In this document: in pieces, positions 19,617 to 29,136 of the stretch
Numbering within the stretch: the stretch's first letter is position 1
Layout of the letters: each line of letters opens with the position of its first letter
Position numbers and translations under genes: made by a program
Notes under the pieces: model-generated
Database searches by the model: none
Seen by the model: the letters and a program-made list of their open reading frames with translations, nothing else
Told to the model about the DNA's origin: nothing
Assembly: GCA_039028895.1 (NCBI GenBank)
Contig: JBCCHF010000025.1
Location: 35,454 to 99,453 of the forward strand
Direction: 5' to 3'
Length of the DNA stretch: 64,000 nucleotides
DNA from: JAHDCJ01 sp039028895
GTDB taxonomy: Bacteria > Bacteroidota > Bacteroidia > Chitinophagales > Saprospiraceae

Positions 19617-21053
19617 ATGCTTTTCAATTCATTAGAATACTTGCTCTTCCTCCCAATCGTTGTTGTAGGGTATTTCTTATGCCCCCGCAGGTATCGGTGG
19701 CTGTTGTTATTGGTGGCTTCTTATGGATTTTATATATCATGGGAGCCCCGGTTTGCCATCCTGATGTTGCTTTCCACAGTCGTGGATTATTTTGCAGCGC
19801 TCAACATGTCGGGAGCGGGAGCTAAAAAGAAAAAACTTTGGTTGGCTTTCAGTCTTATGACCAACCTTGGCCTCTTGTTTTTCTTTAAATACAAATACTT
19901 TTTTGACAACTTTCTTCAGGGGTGGTTTGGTGTCGGTGAGCCCGAAAAGCTGGTTACCGTAATTCTGATCCCCATCGGTATTTCATTTTATACGTTCCAG
20001 TCCCTGGGGTACACCATTGATGTATTCAGAGGCGAGAAGGCGCCGGAGAAACACTTTGGCTATTTTGCCTTATTCGTTTCTTTTTTTCCACAATTGGTAT
20101 CCGGGCCAATTGAACGATCATCAGTATTACTGCCTCAACTGAAAGACCCCGCAAAATTCCATCCCAAGACCTTCACAAACGGGTTAAAACTGATCCTCTG
20201 GGGGCTTTTCCTTAAGGTGATTGCCGACCGCTTAGGGGTTTTTGTTGATCAGGTGTTTACTAATCCTGATGCCTATACAGGAGCCCCAGTTTTAGGGGCA
20301 GTTTACTTTTTTACGTTACAGGTGTTTTATGACTTCTCAGCTTACACGAATATTGCTATTGGCTCAGCTATGTTATTGGGCATCAACTTATCTGACAACT
20401 TTAAGCGGCCCTATCTTGCCAGGTCAATCCAGGAGTTTTGGAGCAGATGGCATATCACATTAACTACCTGGATGAGAGATTATTTGTATTTCTCAATGGG
20501 GGGGAACAGGGTTAATTTTGAAAGATATTTATTCAATCTGTATGTAGTCTTCCTCGCTGTAGCTATTTGGCATGGTACCGACCCCAAGTTAATCCTGTTT
20601 GGGACACTCCATTTCCTGTATTATCTATTTGGTAAATTAACCAGATCAACCAGAAAAAAAATAGTCAAATCATTGAGGCTTGAACAAAATTTCCTGGTAT
20701 GCAAAATACTGCCGATAATGATTACTTTCCATCTTGTCGCTTTTACATGGGTGGTTTGGTGGTCACCCGGCATTTCTGAGATGATAACAATTTTTGAAAA
20801 TGCTTTTCACCTGACCAACTATTCTATGAATGGGCTGAATATTATTGATAATCTGTCATTTTTAGGCTTTACATTTTTGGGTATCATATTCATTCAATTG
20901 GTGTTCCTTTTACAGGGAAATATCCCGGAAAGGCAATTTTTGAACCATCGGAAAAAATGGCTAAGGTGGACCATTCTTTATTTATTGATTTTTGGAATTC
21001 TGTTTCTGGAAGTTGACCAGGGTGGAAGAGCCTTTATCTATTTCCAATTTTAG
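19617..21053 (+). CDS. MBOAT family O-acyltransferase (AlgI-like)
   Basis: A 478-residue polytopic enzyme that moves an acyl group across the membrane for polysaccharide O-acylation. It has PIGISFYTFQSLGY near residue 120, the FW-x-RWHI motif at 274-280 with RDYLY after it, and the invariant catalytic His319 in AIWHG. Length matches AlgI/PatA-type proteins. The next gene starts three bases after its stop and encodes an SGNH-type partner, which reproduces the usual MBOAT plus periplasmic transferase pair. The start is ATG, preceded by a 137-base divergent intergenic region. Confidence 0.92.
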   Translation: MLFNSLEYLLFLPIVVVGYFLCPRRYRWLLLLVASYGFYISWEPRFAILMLLSTVVDYFAALNMSGAGAKKKKLWLAFSLMTNLGLLFFFKYKYFFDNFLQGWFGVGEPEKLVTVILIPIGISFYTFQSLGYTIDVFRGEKAPEKHFGYFALFVSFFPQLVSGPIERSSVLLPQLKDPAKFHPKTFTNGLKLILWGLFLKVIADRLGVFVDQVFTNPDAYTGAPVLGAVYFFTLQVFYDFSAYTNIAIGSAMLLGINLSDNFKRPYLARSIQEFWSRWHITLTTWMRDYLYFSMGGNRVNFERYLFNLYVVFLAVAIWHGTDPKLILFGTLHFLYYLFGKLTRSTRKKIVKSLRLEQNFLVCKILPIMITFHLVAFTWVVWWSPGISEMITIFENAFHLTNYSMNGLNIIDNLSFLGFTFLGIIFIQLVFLLQGNIPERQFLNHRKKWLRWTILYLLIFGILFLEVDQGGRAFIYFQF

Positions 21054-21055
21054 GT

Positions 21056-22012
21056 ATGGGATTATTTAAAAAAATATCATCATTTCTTTTGGTTCCAATT
21101 GTGCTATGGGTAATCCTGTTTTTCCATTATCAGCAAAACATCAAATACGATCATTACCGGATTTGGCAGGAGGATAAAGCTTTCCTGGATACAAAATCGG
21201 ATGAAGTAGAACTAATTGTGGCTGGACACTCCCGTCCTTATCGGGCAATTGATAATTCGTTTGAAAAAATGGTCAGGATTGGAACGCCAGGAGAAAGTTA
21301 TATTGAAACCTATTTCCGCTTGAAACACATATTGGAAAACACCGATAAAAATCCAAGCCTGGTTATTTTACCAGCAGAAAAAACAACTTTCAAGACCAAC
21401 GATTTCAGACGCAGTTTCTTCTGGAAAAAGTATATGAACTTCCTTGAAGTTGGCGTGACAAAAAAGGAAACTTCAGCTTACGCCGCGGAATGGTTGAAAG
21501 CCACCGTTTTTCCTTTCAAGACCTATTACCAGCAGCAGGTAGAAAGCTTCCTGGAACCCAAAAATGCTTCCGGAGGCGGGCCAATATTCGACAAGTTAAC
21601 AGGCGATTTTAGCAAATGGCCAGAAGCCATAAAGACATTTGAAATAGCCAACGATATTCAGCACATTGAAAAAAATGGGCTGGTCGATAAAACCCTGGAA
21701 GTCTATCTCCAAAGAACCTTGAATCTGTTGGAACAACACGAGGTAGTTCCCGTCTATATTCAGTGCCCTCTAAGCGGTGATTACCTGGAAGAATTGGAAA
21801 ATCTGGCTCACTACAAGCTGGCAAAACACGATAATATGCTGAGGATAATCGAGGAGCATCCGTATGCTATTCTGATAGATTTCGAAGCTGTGTTCTCGGA
21901 AAGCGATAGCTATTTCTCTGATCACCATCACCTCAACAAAAAGGGGGCGGAGGTTTTCTCAAAAATGCTAAAAGACAGCTTAAGTGACAGGATTGGCTAT
22001 CCGGATTTTTGA
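21056..22012 (+). CDS. SGNH-like periplasmic partner of the MBOAT acyltransferase
   Basis: A 318-residue protein with one N-terminal membrane anchor (residues 8-25). It carries an altered block I, AGHSRPYRAID, where GHS at 57-59 stands for GDS. Block V is SDHHHLNKKGAEVFS, with Asp289 and His292 as likely catalytic residues. AlgJ/DltD-like partners take the acyl group from the MBOAT protein and pass it to the glycan; the immediate linkage (two bases between stop and start) supports this role. The replacement of Asp by His in block I is seen in some acyltransferases of this group. Its last 16 bases overlap the convergent gene. Confidence 0.78.
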   Translation: MGLFKKISSFLLVPIVLWVILFFHYQQNIKYDHYRIWQEDKAFLDTKSDEVELIVAGHSRPYRAIDNSFEKMVRIGTPGESYIETYFRLKHILENTDKNPSLVILPAEKTTFKTNDFRRSFFWKKYMNFLEVGVTKKETSAYAAEWLKATVFPFKTYYQQQVESFLEPKNASGGGPIFDKLTGDFSKWPEAIKTFEIANDIQHIEKNGLVDKTLEVYLQRTLNLLEQHEVVPVYIQCPLSGDYLEELENLAHYKLAKHDNMLRIIEEHPYAILIDFEAVFSESDSYFSDHHHLNKKGAEVFSKMLKDSLSDRIGYPDF

Positions 22013-22503
22013 TAACAGGTTAATTGCACATTCCGGTCCAGTTGGGTAATGACCTGTAGTAACAATTCCTGAAAATCACTGATGTTATTGACCCTGTCCC
22101 ATTGTTCATCCTCTGCTGAACACCCCGGTGGGGCTGCGAATTTTACCCTCAGCCATTTATTACTCTTGTCAAAAATAGCCGATAAGGTTTTTAGTGCAGT
22201 TTCTGGTCCTTGCATCCTGATCTCCAGGTAGAACGTAAAGTCGAGGTTACGCAGCCTGACATCGAAGGTGTTAATTTCCTTCCCGTCAGAACTTAAGTTG
22301 AGGGTGTAACTACATTTTACTGCTGAAGGATGATCCTGATAGGTGAACTGATATTCTAAACCCTTATCCGGAAAATTTATAGACTCAGGTAAAGCACCGC
22401 TATGGTCAATTCTCAGGTAACTCTGCATGACTACCTGGGCAGCTCCCAGATTGGGAGATAAGTACCAGACAAATAATACGAGGAAATAAAATAGCTTATA
22501 CAT
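21997..22503 (-). CDS. Small secreted protein of unknown function
   Basis: A 168-residue protein with a clear signal peptide (cleavage near AAQ, residue 23) and a beta-rich mature part without a recognised domain. Three cysteines are present in the mature part (CSYTLN, PPGCSAED, LTCYQ). It lies five bases downstream of the haloperoxidase-like lipoprotein gene on the same strand and is probably co-transcribed with it. I do not recognise the family; a small periplasmic or secreted accessory protein is all that can be said. Confidence 0.6.
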   Translation of the reverse strand: MYKLFYFLVLFVWYLSPNLGAAQVVMQSYLRIDHSGALPESINFPDKGLEYQFTYQDHPSAVKCSYTLNLSSDGKEINTFDVRLRNLDFTFYLEIRMQGPETALKTLSAIFDKSNKWLRVKFAAPPGCSAEDEQWDRVNNISDFQELLLQVITQLDRNVQLTCYQKSG

Positions 22504-22508
22504 ATTAG

Positions 22509-23879
22509 TTATTGACCGAAATATGGTTGATTATCGTCATTTTTTAGTTGGATGCGCTCCAAAACCCTGGCGGAAACACAGGATCCTTGTTCAAAGCCCG
22601 CTTCAATTGAAAATCGATAATGAATGCCACCATAAAGTCTCGAATACCCAGCTTCTTTAGCAGCTGCATCGAATGAAGTAATTAGCCTGGGATCAAGCCC
22701 AATTTGAAAATGGGTGCTGTCTGTTAACGTATAATCAGCGCCCAAAAAACCTTCAAGTATGTCTGCTGCACATTGGGAAACTGCGGCATGTGCTGAGGTG
22801 TATTCAGGAAAAGGTGGGGTTTCAACAAGTGGTTCCCAACCTTTTTTATCACTGTAGTTTTCCCTGATAAAGGTTTTTGGTCTGACAAGGTTTACTCGGT
22901 ACTTCGAATACCATGAAGCGATAAAGGCATCAGCGATCCCGATTCCTGTCAAAGCATACATGGCAGATGCCTGTTCCATATCAAGATGACTTTGTTTGAT
23001 TGCATAATTCATGATATAAGTCCAGTGTCCGGGAGGAGTTGCTGTTTCTCCGGGGTCATCTGCCCAATGTAAGGCAATGTCCCGCTCTTCTTCCGTAAGG
23101 TTCTTGTCATACTCTAGAATCTCTTCCACCATTTCTGCAAAAGGCGATTCCTTATCGTCGCTGAAATTGATGGCTGGAGGGGTGTGACAGGCCCCTTCCT
23201 CCTGAAGTACAAAAGGTCTTAAAGTCGACCAATATGGCTCGCAGGCTTCCACATTTATATCAGTTGGCTCCCATCTTTCAGGGTGCTTGATTCTTGAAGG
23301 TAATTTGTAGAAGGTATTAAACCGGGTATCATCAAATTGGTCTTCTTTTATCCATTCTACAAGAGATTCCGACAAACGAGTTCCAAAGTTTGTGGACCTT
23401 TCAAATACTTCTGTGGATATTACTGATCTCCTGTTTTCAAGATGCTTGTCCCGCATAACTAAAAAGCTGTTTTCATCAGCATGGACACTCCTGGAAAGTA
23501 ATTCATCCACCACAAGATATAAAGTAGAGTGAATGACTGTTGGCCAATCATATTCAAGGTTGTCATCCGGCTGAGGCAGGTTTTTCAAACCGTTTACCTG
23601 TCCCTCAAGACTTATATAGCCTTCCATGCCATGAACGGCTGATTGATAAATGGCTATGCCCAGATAGGCATAAATCCGTGAGGCAACCGGCGGTTTGATC
23701 CGCTGTTTCGCGACATGGAAGTAGACCAGCTCCCACCATTCGATTAGCGGATAAGGAGAGAGACCATTGATAGGAGCAGAAGGAGATTCTTTTGGCCCGG
23801 TATTACAGCCAATCAGGCAAAACAGCAGACAACAAATCATCCATTTTGATGGACATGCCGAAAAAAAAACTTTCCTCAC
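22509..23879 (-). CDS. Vanadium-haloperoxidase/PAP2-like lipoprotein
   Basis: A 456-residue lipoprotein (lipobox LIGC, Cys25). The PAP2/haloperoxidase site is complete in its core: K-x6-RP with Lys326 and Arg333; TSAH at 361-364 in place of PSGH; and SR-x5-H with Ser413, Arg414 and His420 (SRLYGGIHYRF). The last acidic partner of the His is not in the usual place (HYRFSIEAG). Family members dephosphorylate or oxidise halides with vanadate, and which one applies here is not clear. GTG start. The divergent neighbour encodes a VCBS/ASPIC lipoprotein, a pairing common in Bacteroidota. Probably outer-membrane anchored. Confidence 0.85.
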   Translation of the reverse strand: MRKVFFSACPSKWMICCLLFCLIGCNTGPKESPSAPINGLSPYPLIEWWELVYFHVAKQRIKPPVASRIYAYLGIAIYQSAVHGMEGYISLEGQVNGLKNLPQPDDNLEYDWPTVIHSTLYLVVDELLSRSVHADENSFLVMRDKHLENRRSVISTEVFERSTNFGTRLSESLVEWIKEDQFDDTRFNTFYKLPSRIKHPERWEPTDINVEACEPYWSTLRPFVLQEEGACHTPPAINFSDDKESPFAEMVEEILEYDKNLTEEERDIALHWADDPGETATPPGHWTYIMNYAIKQSHLDMEQASAMYALTGIGIADAFIASWYSKYRVNLVRPKTFIRENYSDKKGWEPLVETPPFPEYTSAHAAVSQCAADILEGFLGADYTLTDSTHFQIGLDPRLITSFDAAAKEAGYSRLYGGIHYRFSIEAGFEQGSCVSARVLERIQLKNDDNQPYFGQ

Positions 23880-23956
23880 AGAGATTCTGAATTAAGTGAA
23901 TACCTTTAGATGTTCGAAAAATCGAAAGTCCGCTTTTAAATGCATTCTGACAGATC

Positions 23957-26900
23957 GTGAAGGTAAAAAAAATATTATTTGAGCCCAATTTAAGCCAGTT
24001 GATGGGACTTGGTTTCCTGGTGTTTGTTATGGCTTTCAGTGGTTGTGATTCAGGTAATGCAAAAAAAGCAAACAAAGATCGGGTTTCTTTCCGACCTCAA
24101 CTTCCATTATTACCGATAGACAGTCCAGATATTCCTCAAGGGAAATTATATGACATCCTGTCTTGCAAAACAACGGGGATCGATCATAGCAATCATTTTA
24201 AGCTGAGCTTTAAGTACGACTTCTATTCTTTTATCTACCTGATCGTAGGTGCTGGAACAGGCATTGGTGACCTTGACAATGATGGATTACCTGATGTGGT
24301 GCTTGCCAGTAATCTTGGGAAAGACAAGATATATAAAAATCTGGGCGACTTGAAGTTTGAAGAGGTTTCACAAAAATCCGGTTTTGCTATTGATTCCCTG
24401 TGGTCCACAGGTATTACCCTTGTCGACATCAACCAAGATGGCCTGCTGGATATCTATGTTTGCCGCTCCTATTTTACAAAGGAGCCTGACCGTAGAAAAA
24501 ACCAGTTATACATTAACCAGGGAGATATGAAATTTCTGGAACAGGGAGAACAATATGGACTTGCAGATACCAGCTTTTCTACCCACGCCACTTTTTTCGA
24601 TTACGATCTGGATGGCGACCTTGATATGTACCTGGTGAATTACCCGATAGACTGGAACGACCGGAGGAAATATAACAACCACGAAAAAATTGAAAAAGGC
24701 ATTAATTCTTCCGACAAACTGTATCGTAATAATGGGCAACAATTTTTCGAAGATGTTACCACTAAGTCAGGGATTAATAATCATGGATATGGACTAAGCG
24801 CAACAGTTGCCGATCTTAATCATGATGGTTGGCCGGATGTTTTTGTCACCAATGATTGGGGAATGTATGATATCTATTATCAAAACAATGGCGACGGTAC
24901 CTTTGCTGATAAATCATTGTCTGCCTTTACCAAAAACAGCTTTTCTTCAATGGGAAGCGATATCGCTGATATCAATAATGATGGCTATCTCGATGTCGTA
25001 ACGGCAGAAATGGAATATGGAGATAACTTTCAGCACAAAGCTTTTGTCCATAGTTATCCTGACCTGTCAAGTTTAAGGAATATGGTAATGAGCGGTTATA
25101 ATCACCAATATTACCGGAATTCCCTTTTTGTGGGAAGTGGAGATGGTTCTTTTTCTGAGATTGGCAGGATTTCGGGGATCTCCAGTACAGATTGGAGTTG
25201 GAGCCCTTTATTCCTGGATGCAGATAATGATGGTTTTTTGGACCTGTTTATTTCAAATGGTATTTATCGGCACACTAATCTTGATGAAAGACCAAAACTC
25301 AAAGAGATCAGGGATGCCATTCGCCGTAAAGACAGCCTGGGGTTGATGCAGTTATTCCATGATTTTGATACGGTCAATGTCCCTTCTCCGAATTATTTTT
25401 TCCATAATAATGGCAACCTGGGATTCTCAAATAAAGTTAGAGAATGGGGTACAAATTATCCAACGATTTCCTACGGTGCGGCCTATGCAGATCTCGATCT
25501 TGATGGTGACCTTGATATCATTACAAACAATATGAATGCTTGTACTTTTATCTATCGGAACAACAGTGAAAAGGACAAAAAAACGCGATCATTTTCAGTC
25601 AAGTTGAAAGGCGAGGGGCAGAATACTGGCGGGATAGGCGCAAAGGTGAAAATCAGGCATAATGGCCAGTCTCAAATGAGAATAGTCGGCACTTCCAATG
25701 GTTATATGTCTTCTTCGGTCGGGCCTTTGCATTTTGGTATTGGCGAAGATGAGATATTGGATGAAGTAGAAGTAGTCTGGCCAAACGGAAATTATCAATT
25801 ACTGACCCAAGTCAATTCTGCCAATCAAATTGTTTTTGAAGAATCCGGGAGTATGCCGGCCAGAAATAGAACCGTTGAGATCAATACCCCTGCTGCTTTA
25901 TTTACAGAATTCTCAGATGAATCTGGCCTGGTTTACCAACATGCAGAAAATGATTTTGATGACTTTTACAAAAACTCACTATTACCAAAAGTATACAGTC
26001 GTGATGGACCAGGGGCAGCGGTTGGAGATGTTAACGGCGATGGAATTGATGATTTATTTTTAGGTGGCGCATCAGGATATCAGGGCAGGATTTTTATTCA
26101 GGATGAAGTTGGAAAGTTCACAATACTAAAAACACCTGCATTAAACCTGGATAAAGATTTTGAAGACATGGGGTGCTTATTCCTTGATGTCGATAACGAT
26201 AATGACCTGGATCTTTATGTAGCCAGTGGAGGAAGTGATTTTGAAAGTAATAACCCGCTGCTTCAGGATCGACTTTACCTCAATGATGGAAAAGGCGATT
26301 TTTCCAGAAGTGAATCATCTTTGCCCGAATTTTTATCTCCGGGGTCTTGTGTAATTGCCAACGATTTTGACCATGATGGAGATTATGATCTTTTTGTTGG
26401 TGGCAAAACCAGTATTGAAACATATCCTGAAGGTTCAACAAGCCATCTTCTTATTAATGAGGCTGGCGTATTTAGCATTGGTAATCATTTGTTACCAGGA
26501 GAATCAGGAGAGTTAGGTCTTGTCTCTTCAGCGTTGTGGACCGATGTCAATAATGATCAACAGGTCGATTTAATGATAGCCGGGGAGTGGATTGATCTGA
26601 AACTGTTTATCAATGTAGACGGAAAATTCAAAGACAAAACCACTGAATTCGGACTTGATTCGACTGCTGGATGGTGGAATAGCTTGGCAGGATTCGATTA
26701 TGACCAGGATGGTGATACAGATTATATTGCTGGTAATTTTGGCGCAAATACCAGGTATAAACCTGGAAGAGACCAGCCGATTACTATCCATTTTGGAGAT
26801 TTTGACAAGGACGAAGATCGCGATGTATTATTGTCTTATGTTTATGGAGCCGATTATTTTCCAATCGTTCACCTTAACGATCTTTCTGAGAATATGAGCA

Positions 26901-27580
26901 TTTTTGGTGAAAAGAAAACTTCATATAGCTGGTATGGCCGATTAACCACTTCTGACCTTTTGGCGTATGTCTCCGATTCTGAAGTAGGCAACAGGCGGGC
27001 AGATATCTTTGAAAGTGTCATTTTTGAAAACATCGGCGGTAAACAGTTAAAAATGAAGAAGTTGCCTGTTGAATGTCAATTCGGACCAATTTACGGAATT
27101 CAAACAGGCCATTTTAATGCTGACGGATACCCTGATGTGATTGCAGTAGGGAATCAGCATGAAGTTTTCCCTCAATTTGAGAAACAAGATGCCATAAAAG
27201 GATTATTGCTACTTGGGAATGGACAAGGAAGCATGGAAGTGGTAGAATATCCCGTCTCAGGATTTAGAAATTTTGACGAAGGAAGAGCGGTAGTTGTAAT
27301 TGGAGATAAAGATGATAATGCCTCAATTTTGGTTACCAATAATAACGCTGAAAGCAAGCACTTCAAAATTTCGGAAGAGGAAATTGAATTCCCAGGATTC
27401 AGGTCATGGGAGGACTATGCACTTCTGATTTTTAATGATGGAAGGACTGAGAAAATAGAGAGATACCAGGGAAGTGGCTTTCTCTCAGGTTCATCAGCAA
27501 GAATTTTTGTTCCAAAAACGATGGCCGAAGAAGTCAGGTTTTTTGACGGGGAAAAAATATCAAGAACCATCAAGTATTGA
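23957..27580 (+). CDS. VCBS/FG-GAP repeat lipoprotein with ASPIC/UnbV domain
   Basis: A 1,207-residue lipoprotein. The signal ends in the lipobox FSGC with Cys30. About fourteen FG-GAP/VCBS-type calcium-binding loops follow, such as DLDNDGLPDVV, DINQDGLLDIY, DVNGDGIDDLF and DFDHDGDYDLF, arranged as two seven-bladed beta-propeller-like halves. Between them, at about residues 545-640, is an ASPIC/UnbV segment (GIGAKVKIRHNG...VVWPNGNYQLLT). Such proteins are surface or periplasmic, often of unknown ligand. The start is GTG at 23957; an in-frame ATG at 24002 would give a shorter, less basic signal. Divergent from the haloperoxidase-like gene across 77 bases, which contain a small inverted repeat TTCGA-AAAA-TCGAA at 23913-23926. 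Confidence 0.9.
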   Translation: MKVKKILFEPNLSQLMGLGFLVFVMAFSGCDSGNAKKANKDRVSFRPQLPLLPIDSPDIPQGKLYDILSCKTTGIDHSNHFKLSFKYDFYSFIYLIVGAGTGIGDLDNDGLPDVVLASNLGKDKIYKNLGDLKFEEVSQKSGFAIDSLWSTGITLVDINQDGLLDIYVCRSYFTKEPDRRKNQLYINQGDMKFLEQGEQYGLADTSFSTHATFFDYDLDGDLDMYLVNYPIDWNDRRKYNNHEKIEKGINSSDKLYRNNGQQFFEDVTTKSGINNHGYGLSATVADLNHDGWPDVFVTNDWGMYDIYYQNNGDGTFADKSLSAFTKNSFSSMGSDIADINNDGYLDVVTAEMEYGDNFQHKAFVHSYPDLSSLRNMVMSGYNHQYYRNSLFVGSGDGSFSEIGRISGISSTDWSWSPLFLDADNDGFLDLFISNGIYRHTNLDERPKLKEIRDAIRRKDSLGLMQLFHDFDTVNVPSPNYFFHNNGNLGFSNKVREWGTNYPTISYGAAYADLDLDGDLDIITNNMNACTFIYRNNSEKDKKTRSFSVKLKGEGQNTGGIGAKVKIRHNGQSQMRIVGTSNGYMSSSVGPLHFGIGEDEILDEVEVVWPNGNYQLLTQVNSANQIVFEESGSMPARNRTVEINTPAALFTEFSDESGLVYQHAENDFDDFYKNSLLPKVYSRDGPGAAVGDVNGDGIDDLFLGGASGYQGRIFIQDEVGKFTILKTPALNLDKDFEDMGCLFLDVDNDNDLDLYVASGGSDFESNNPLLQDRLYLNDGKGDFSRSESSLPEFLSPGSCVIANDFDHDGDYDLFVGGKTSIETYPEGSTSHLLINEAGVFSIGNHLLPGESGELGLVSSALWTDVNNDQQVDLMIAGEWIDLKLFINVDGKFKDKTTEFGLDSTAGWWNSLAGFDYDQDGDTDYIAGNFGANTRYKPGRDQPITIHFGDFDKDEDRDVLLSYVYGADYFPIVHLNDLSENMSIFGEKKTSYSWYGRLTTSDLLAYVSDSEVGNRRADIFESVIFENIGGKQLKMKKLPVECQFGPIYGIQTGHFNADGYPDVIAVGNQHEVFPQFEKQDAIKGLLLLGNGQGSMEVVEYPVSGFRNFDEGRAVVVIGDKDDNASILVTNNNAESKHFKISEEEIEFPGFRSWEDYALLIFNDGRTEKIERYQGSGFLSGSSARIFVPKTMAEEVRFFDGEKISRTIKY

Positions 27581-27584
27581 AAGA

Positions 27585-28061
27585 TTGGAAAGCACCAGCC
27601 AAAATAGAAGCAGGCTTATTGCTGGCATACTATTAATAAAAATAGTGGCCCTCGCCTTGTTTATTGTAGCTGTAACCTGGAAAGAACCCTTTCCTGCCAT
27701 AATGATGCCCAGATTTACCAGCCAAATGGACTATAATGGTATCATCAGGTATACTGAACCTGAAGTAGTAATCTATTATAAAGACGCTTCGATCACAACC
27801 ACAAAGCATGAGTTATTACACCTTATGCACCTCCCCCAAAGGAATAAGGTTATGAAACGGGTTTTCGGTCTGGAAAAGGACGTCGAAGTCGATCAGGAAA
27901 CTAAAATCTGGCTTTATTACAGATCCCAACAGATAGCCCAAAGGTCTGATATCCGCAAAATGGAAATCCGCTGGTATTCTTTTGAATACAAGTTGCAATC
28001 TGATAAAAAGCCTGAAAAAAAAGATCTGATCGGGCAAAAAGAGATACGGTTTGAGGGTTAG
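27585..28061 (+). CDS. Small membrane-anchored protein upstream of the HTTM gene
   Basis: About 158 residues from a TTG at 27585: one membrane helix (LIAGILLIKIVALALFIVAV) and then a soluble domain outside the membrane containing IIRYTEPEVVIYYKDASI. An in-frame ATG at 27474 would overlap the VCBS gene by over 100 bases and is unlikely. An ATT at 27576 that overlaps the VCBS stop is another option. The layout resembles the soluble tail that follows the last membrane helix of the HTTM protein at 57766-59628, so it may be a detached version of that domain. It overlaps the following HTTM gene by 11 bases, so the two are probably co-translated. Confidence 0.55.
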   Translation: MESTSQNRSRLIAGILLIKIVALALFIVAVTWKEPFPAIMMPRFTSQMDYNGIIRYTEPEVVIYYKDASITTTKHELLHLMHLPQRNKVMKRVFGLEKDVEVDQETKIWLYYRSQQIAQRSDIRKMEIRWYSFEYKLQSDKKPEKKDLIGQKEIRFEG

Positions 28062-29136
28062 ACAAAAATATCGAAATTGGTTATTCGAAATGTGGCCGGC
28101 AAATTCAGAATTACTTGGGCTTTTCCGAATTTCCTTTGCTTTATTTAATCTATGTTTTCTATTTGGTTTCAAATTTGACTGGATCAGTGTTTATCCGGAT
28201 TCATTTTTTTTTCCGCCGCCTGGCATCGCTTCAATTTGGCATGGCTTTCCTGAAAAATGGTTCTTTGATGTTTTGAGCATAGCGATTATCCTGACTAACT
28301 TTTCACTACTTTTTGGTTTCAAAACAAGAATAAGTGGTGTTCTTCATACCTGTTTTTTATTAGTGGCTTTTGCTTTTGTGTTTTCCTTTGGCAACATTTA
28401 TCATTTGATCTTGTGGGCTATTTTTCCTCTGGTCATGTCTTTCACCAATTGGGGAAATTCATTCTCGATTGATAGGTTGATAGGCAATAGTAAAAGACCA
28501 GTTGAAGGATGGCCTATTGCATTGATGAGTTATTTTATCGGGTTCGCCTTTTTCACTTCTGGCATTGCAAAAATGACCGGGGGGTGGTTAAACATAGAAG
28601 AAAGTGCCACTTATCAATACCTCGTACTTGTGACCTTTCAGACAGGCAGACTTGGTTTTTTCAATGAATTATTATTGGATGCTTCAAATTCATTCCTTTG
28701 GGAATTAATCGATTGGTTTGTCGTTTGGTTTGAAACACTGTTTCTGTTTGCGGTATTGAAAAAATCGATTTTTCGGTGGTTCTGTGTTTTTGGCATTATC
28801 TTCCATTTTGCAATTTTGGTACTCCTTGAAATCAGTTTTAGTATTCACCTGGTCGTGTTTCTGGTTTTTGTTGAGCCTGGCCAGTTTTCAGCATTTTTGG
28901 GGTCCATTAATGCGCTGCCTAAAAAATTAAGTGTGAAGCGGCCGATCAATGTTTGGATTTCTCTAATGGGCCTGTTAATTCTGATTTATATACTTATATT
29001 CTTTAGGTTCTCCGACCACTACCTCGTTGATGGCGCCAGACTAATAGATTGGATTAGTTTTGCTATAGCCTTTATACTTATCATGTATTGTGGTCTAAAT
29101 TCAATAGGTCAGTTGAACCAGAAGAGAGAAGGATGA
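28051..29136 (+). CDS. HTTM-domain membrane protein
   Basis: A 361-residue protein with about eight membrane helices. The opening (SELLGLFRISFALFNLC), HGFPEKWFF, GFKTRISGVLHTCFLLV, NIYHLILWAIFPLVMSF and FASGIAKMTGGWL-like segments match the HTTM (gamma-carboxylase-like) family. Known vitamin K-dependent carboxylases share this fold, but bacterial members mostly have unknown substrates. The start is TTG at 28051, overlapping the upstream gene by 11 bases; an ATG at 28090 is possible. The stop overlaps the ATG of the SGNH gene (ATGA), so these two are translationally coupled. Confidence 0.8.
   Translation: MRVRQKYRNWLFEMWPANSELLGLFRISFALFNLCFLFGFKFDWISVYPDSFFFPPPGIASIWHGFPEKWFFDVLSIAIILTNFSLLFGFKTRISGVLHTCFLLVAFAFVFSFGNIYHLILWAIFPLVMSFTNWGNSFSIDRLIGNSKRPVEGWPIALMSYFIGFAFFTSGIAKMTGGWLNIEESATYQYLVLVTFQTGRLGFFNELLLDASNSFLWELIDWFVVWFETLFLFAVLKKSIFRWFCVFGIIFHFAILVLLEISFSIHLVVFLVFVEPGQFSAFLGSINALPKKLSVKRPINVWISLMGLLILIYILIFFRFSDHYLVDGARLIDWISFAIAFILIMYCGLNSIGQLNQKREG

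Noticed and set aside
27474..27584. ATG at 27474 as start of the small membrane protein
   Set aside because: It would overlap the VCBS gene by 107 bases; a start near 27576-27585 keeps the membrane helix and gives normal spacing.
29088..29132. TTG at 29088 as start of the SGNH protein
   Set aside because: The ATG at 29133 gives the four-base ATGA overlap seen at other junctions in this locus.
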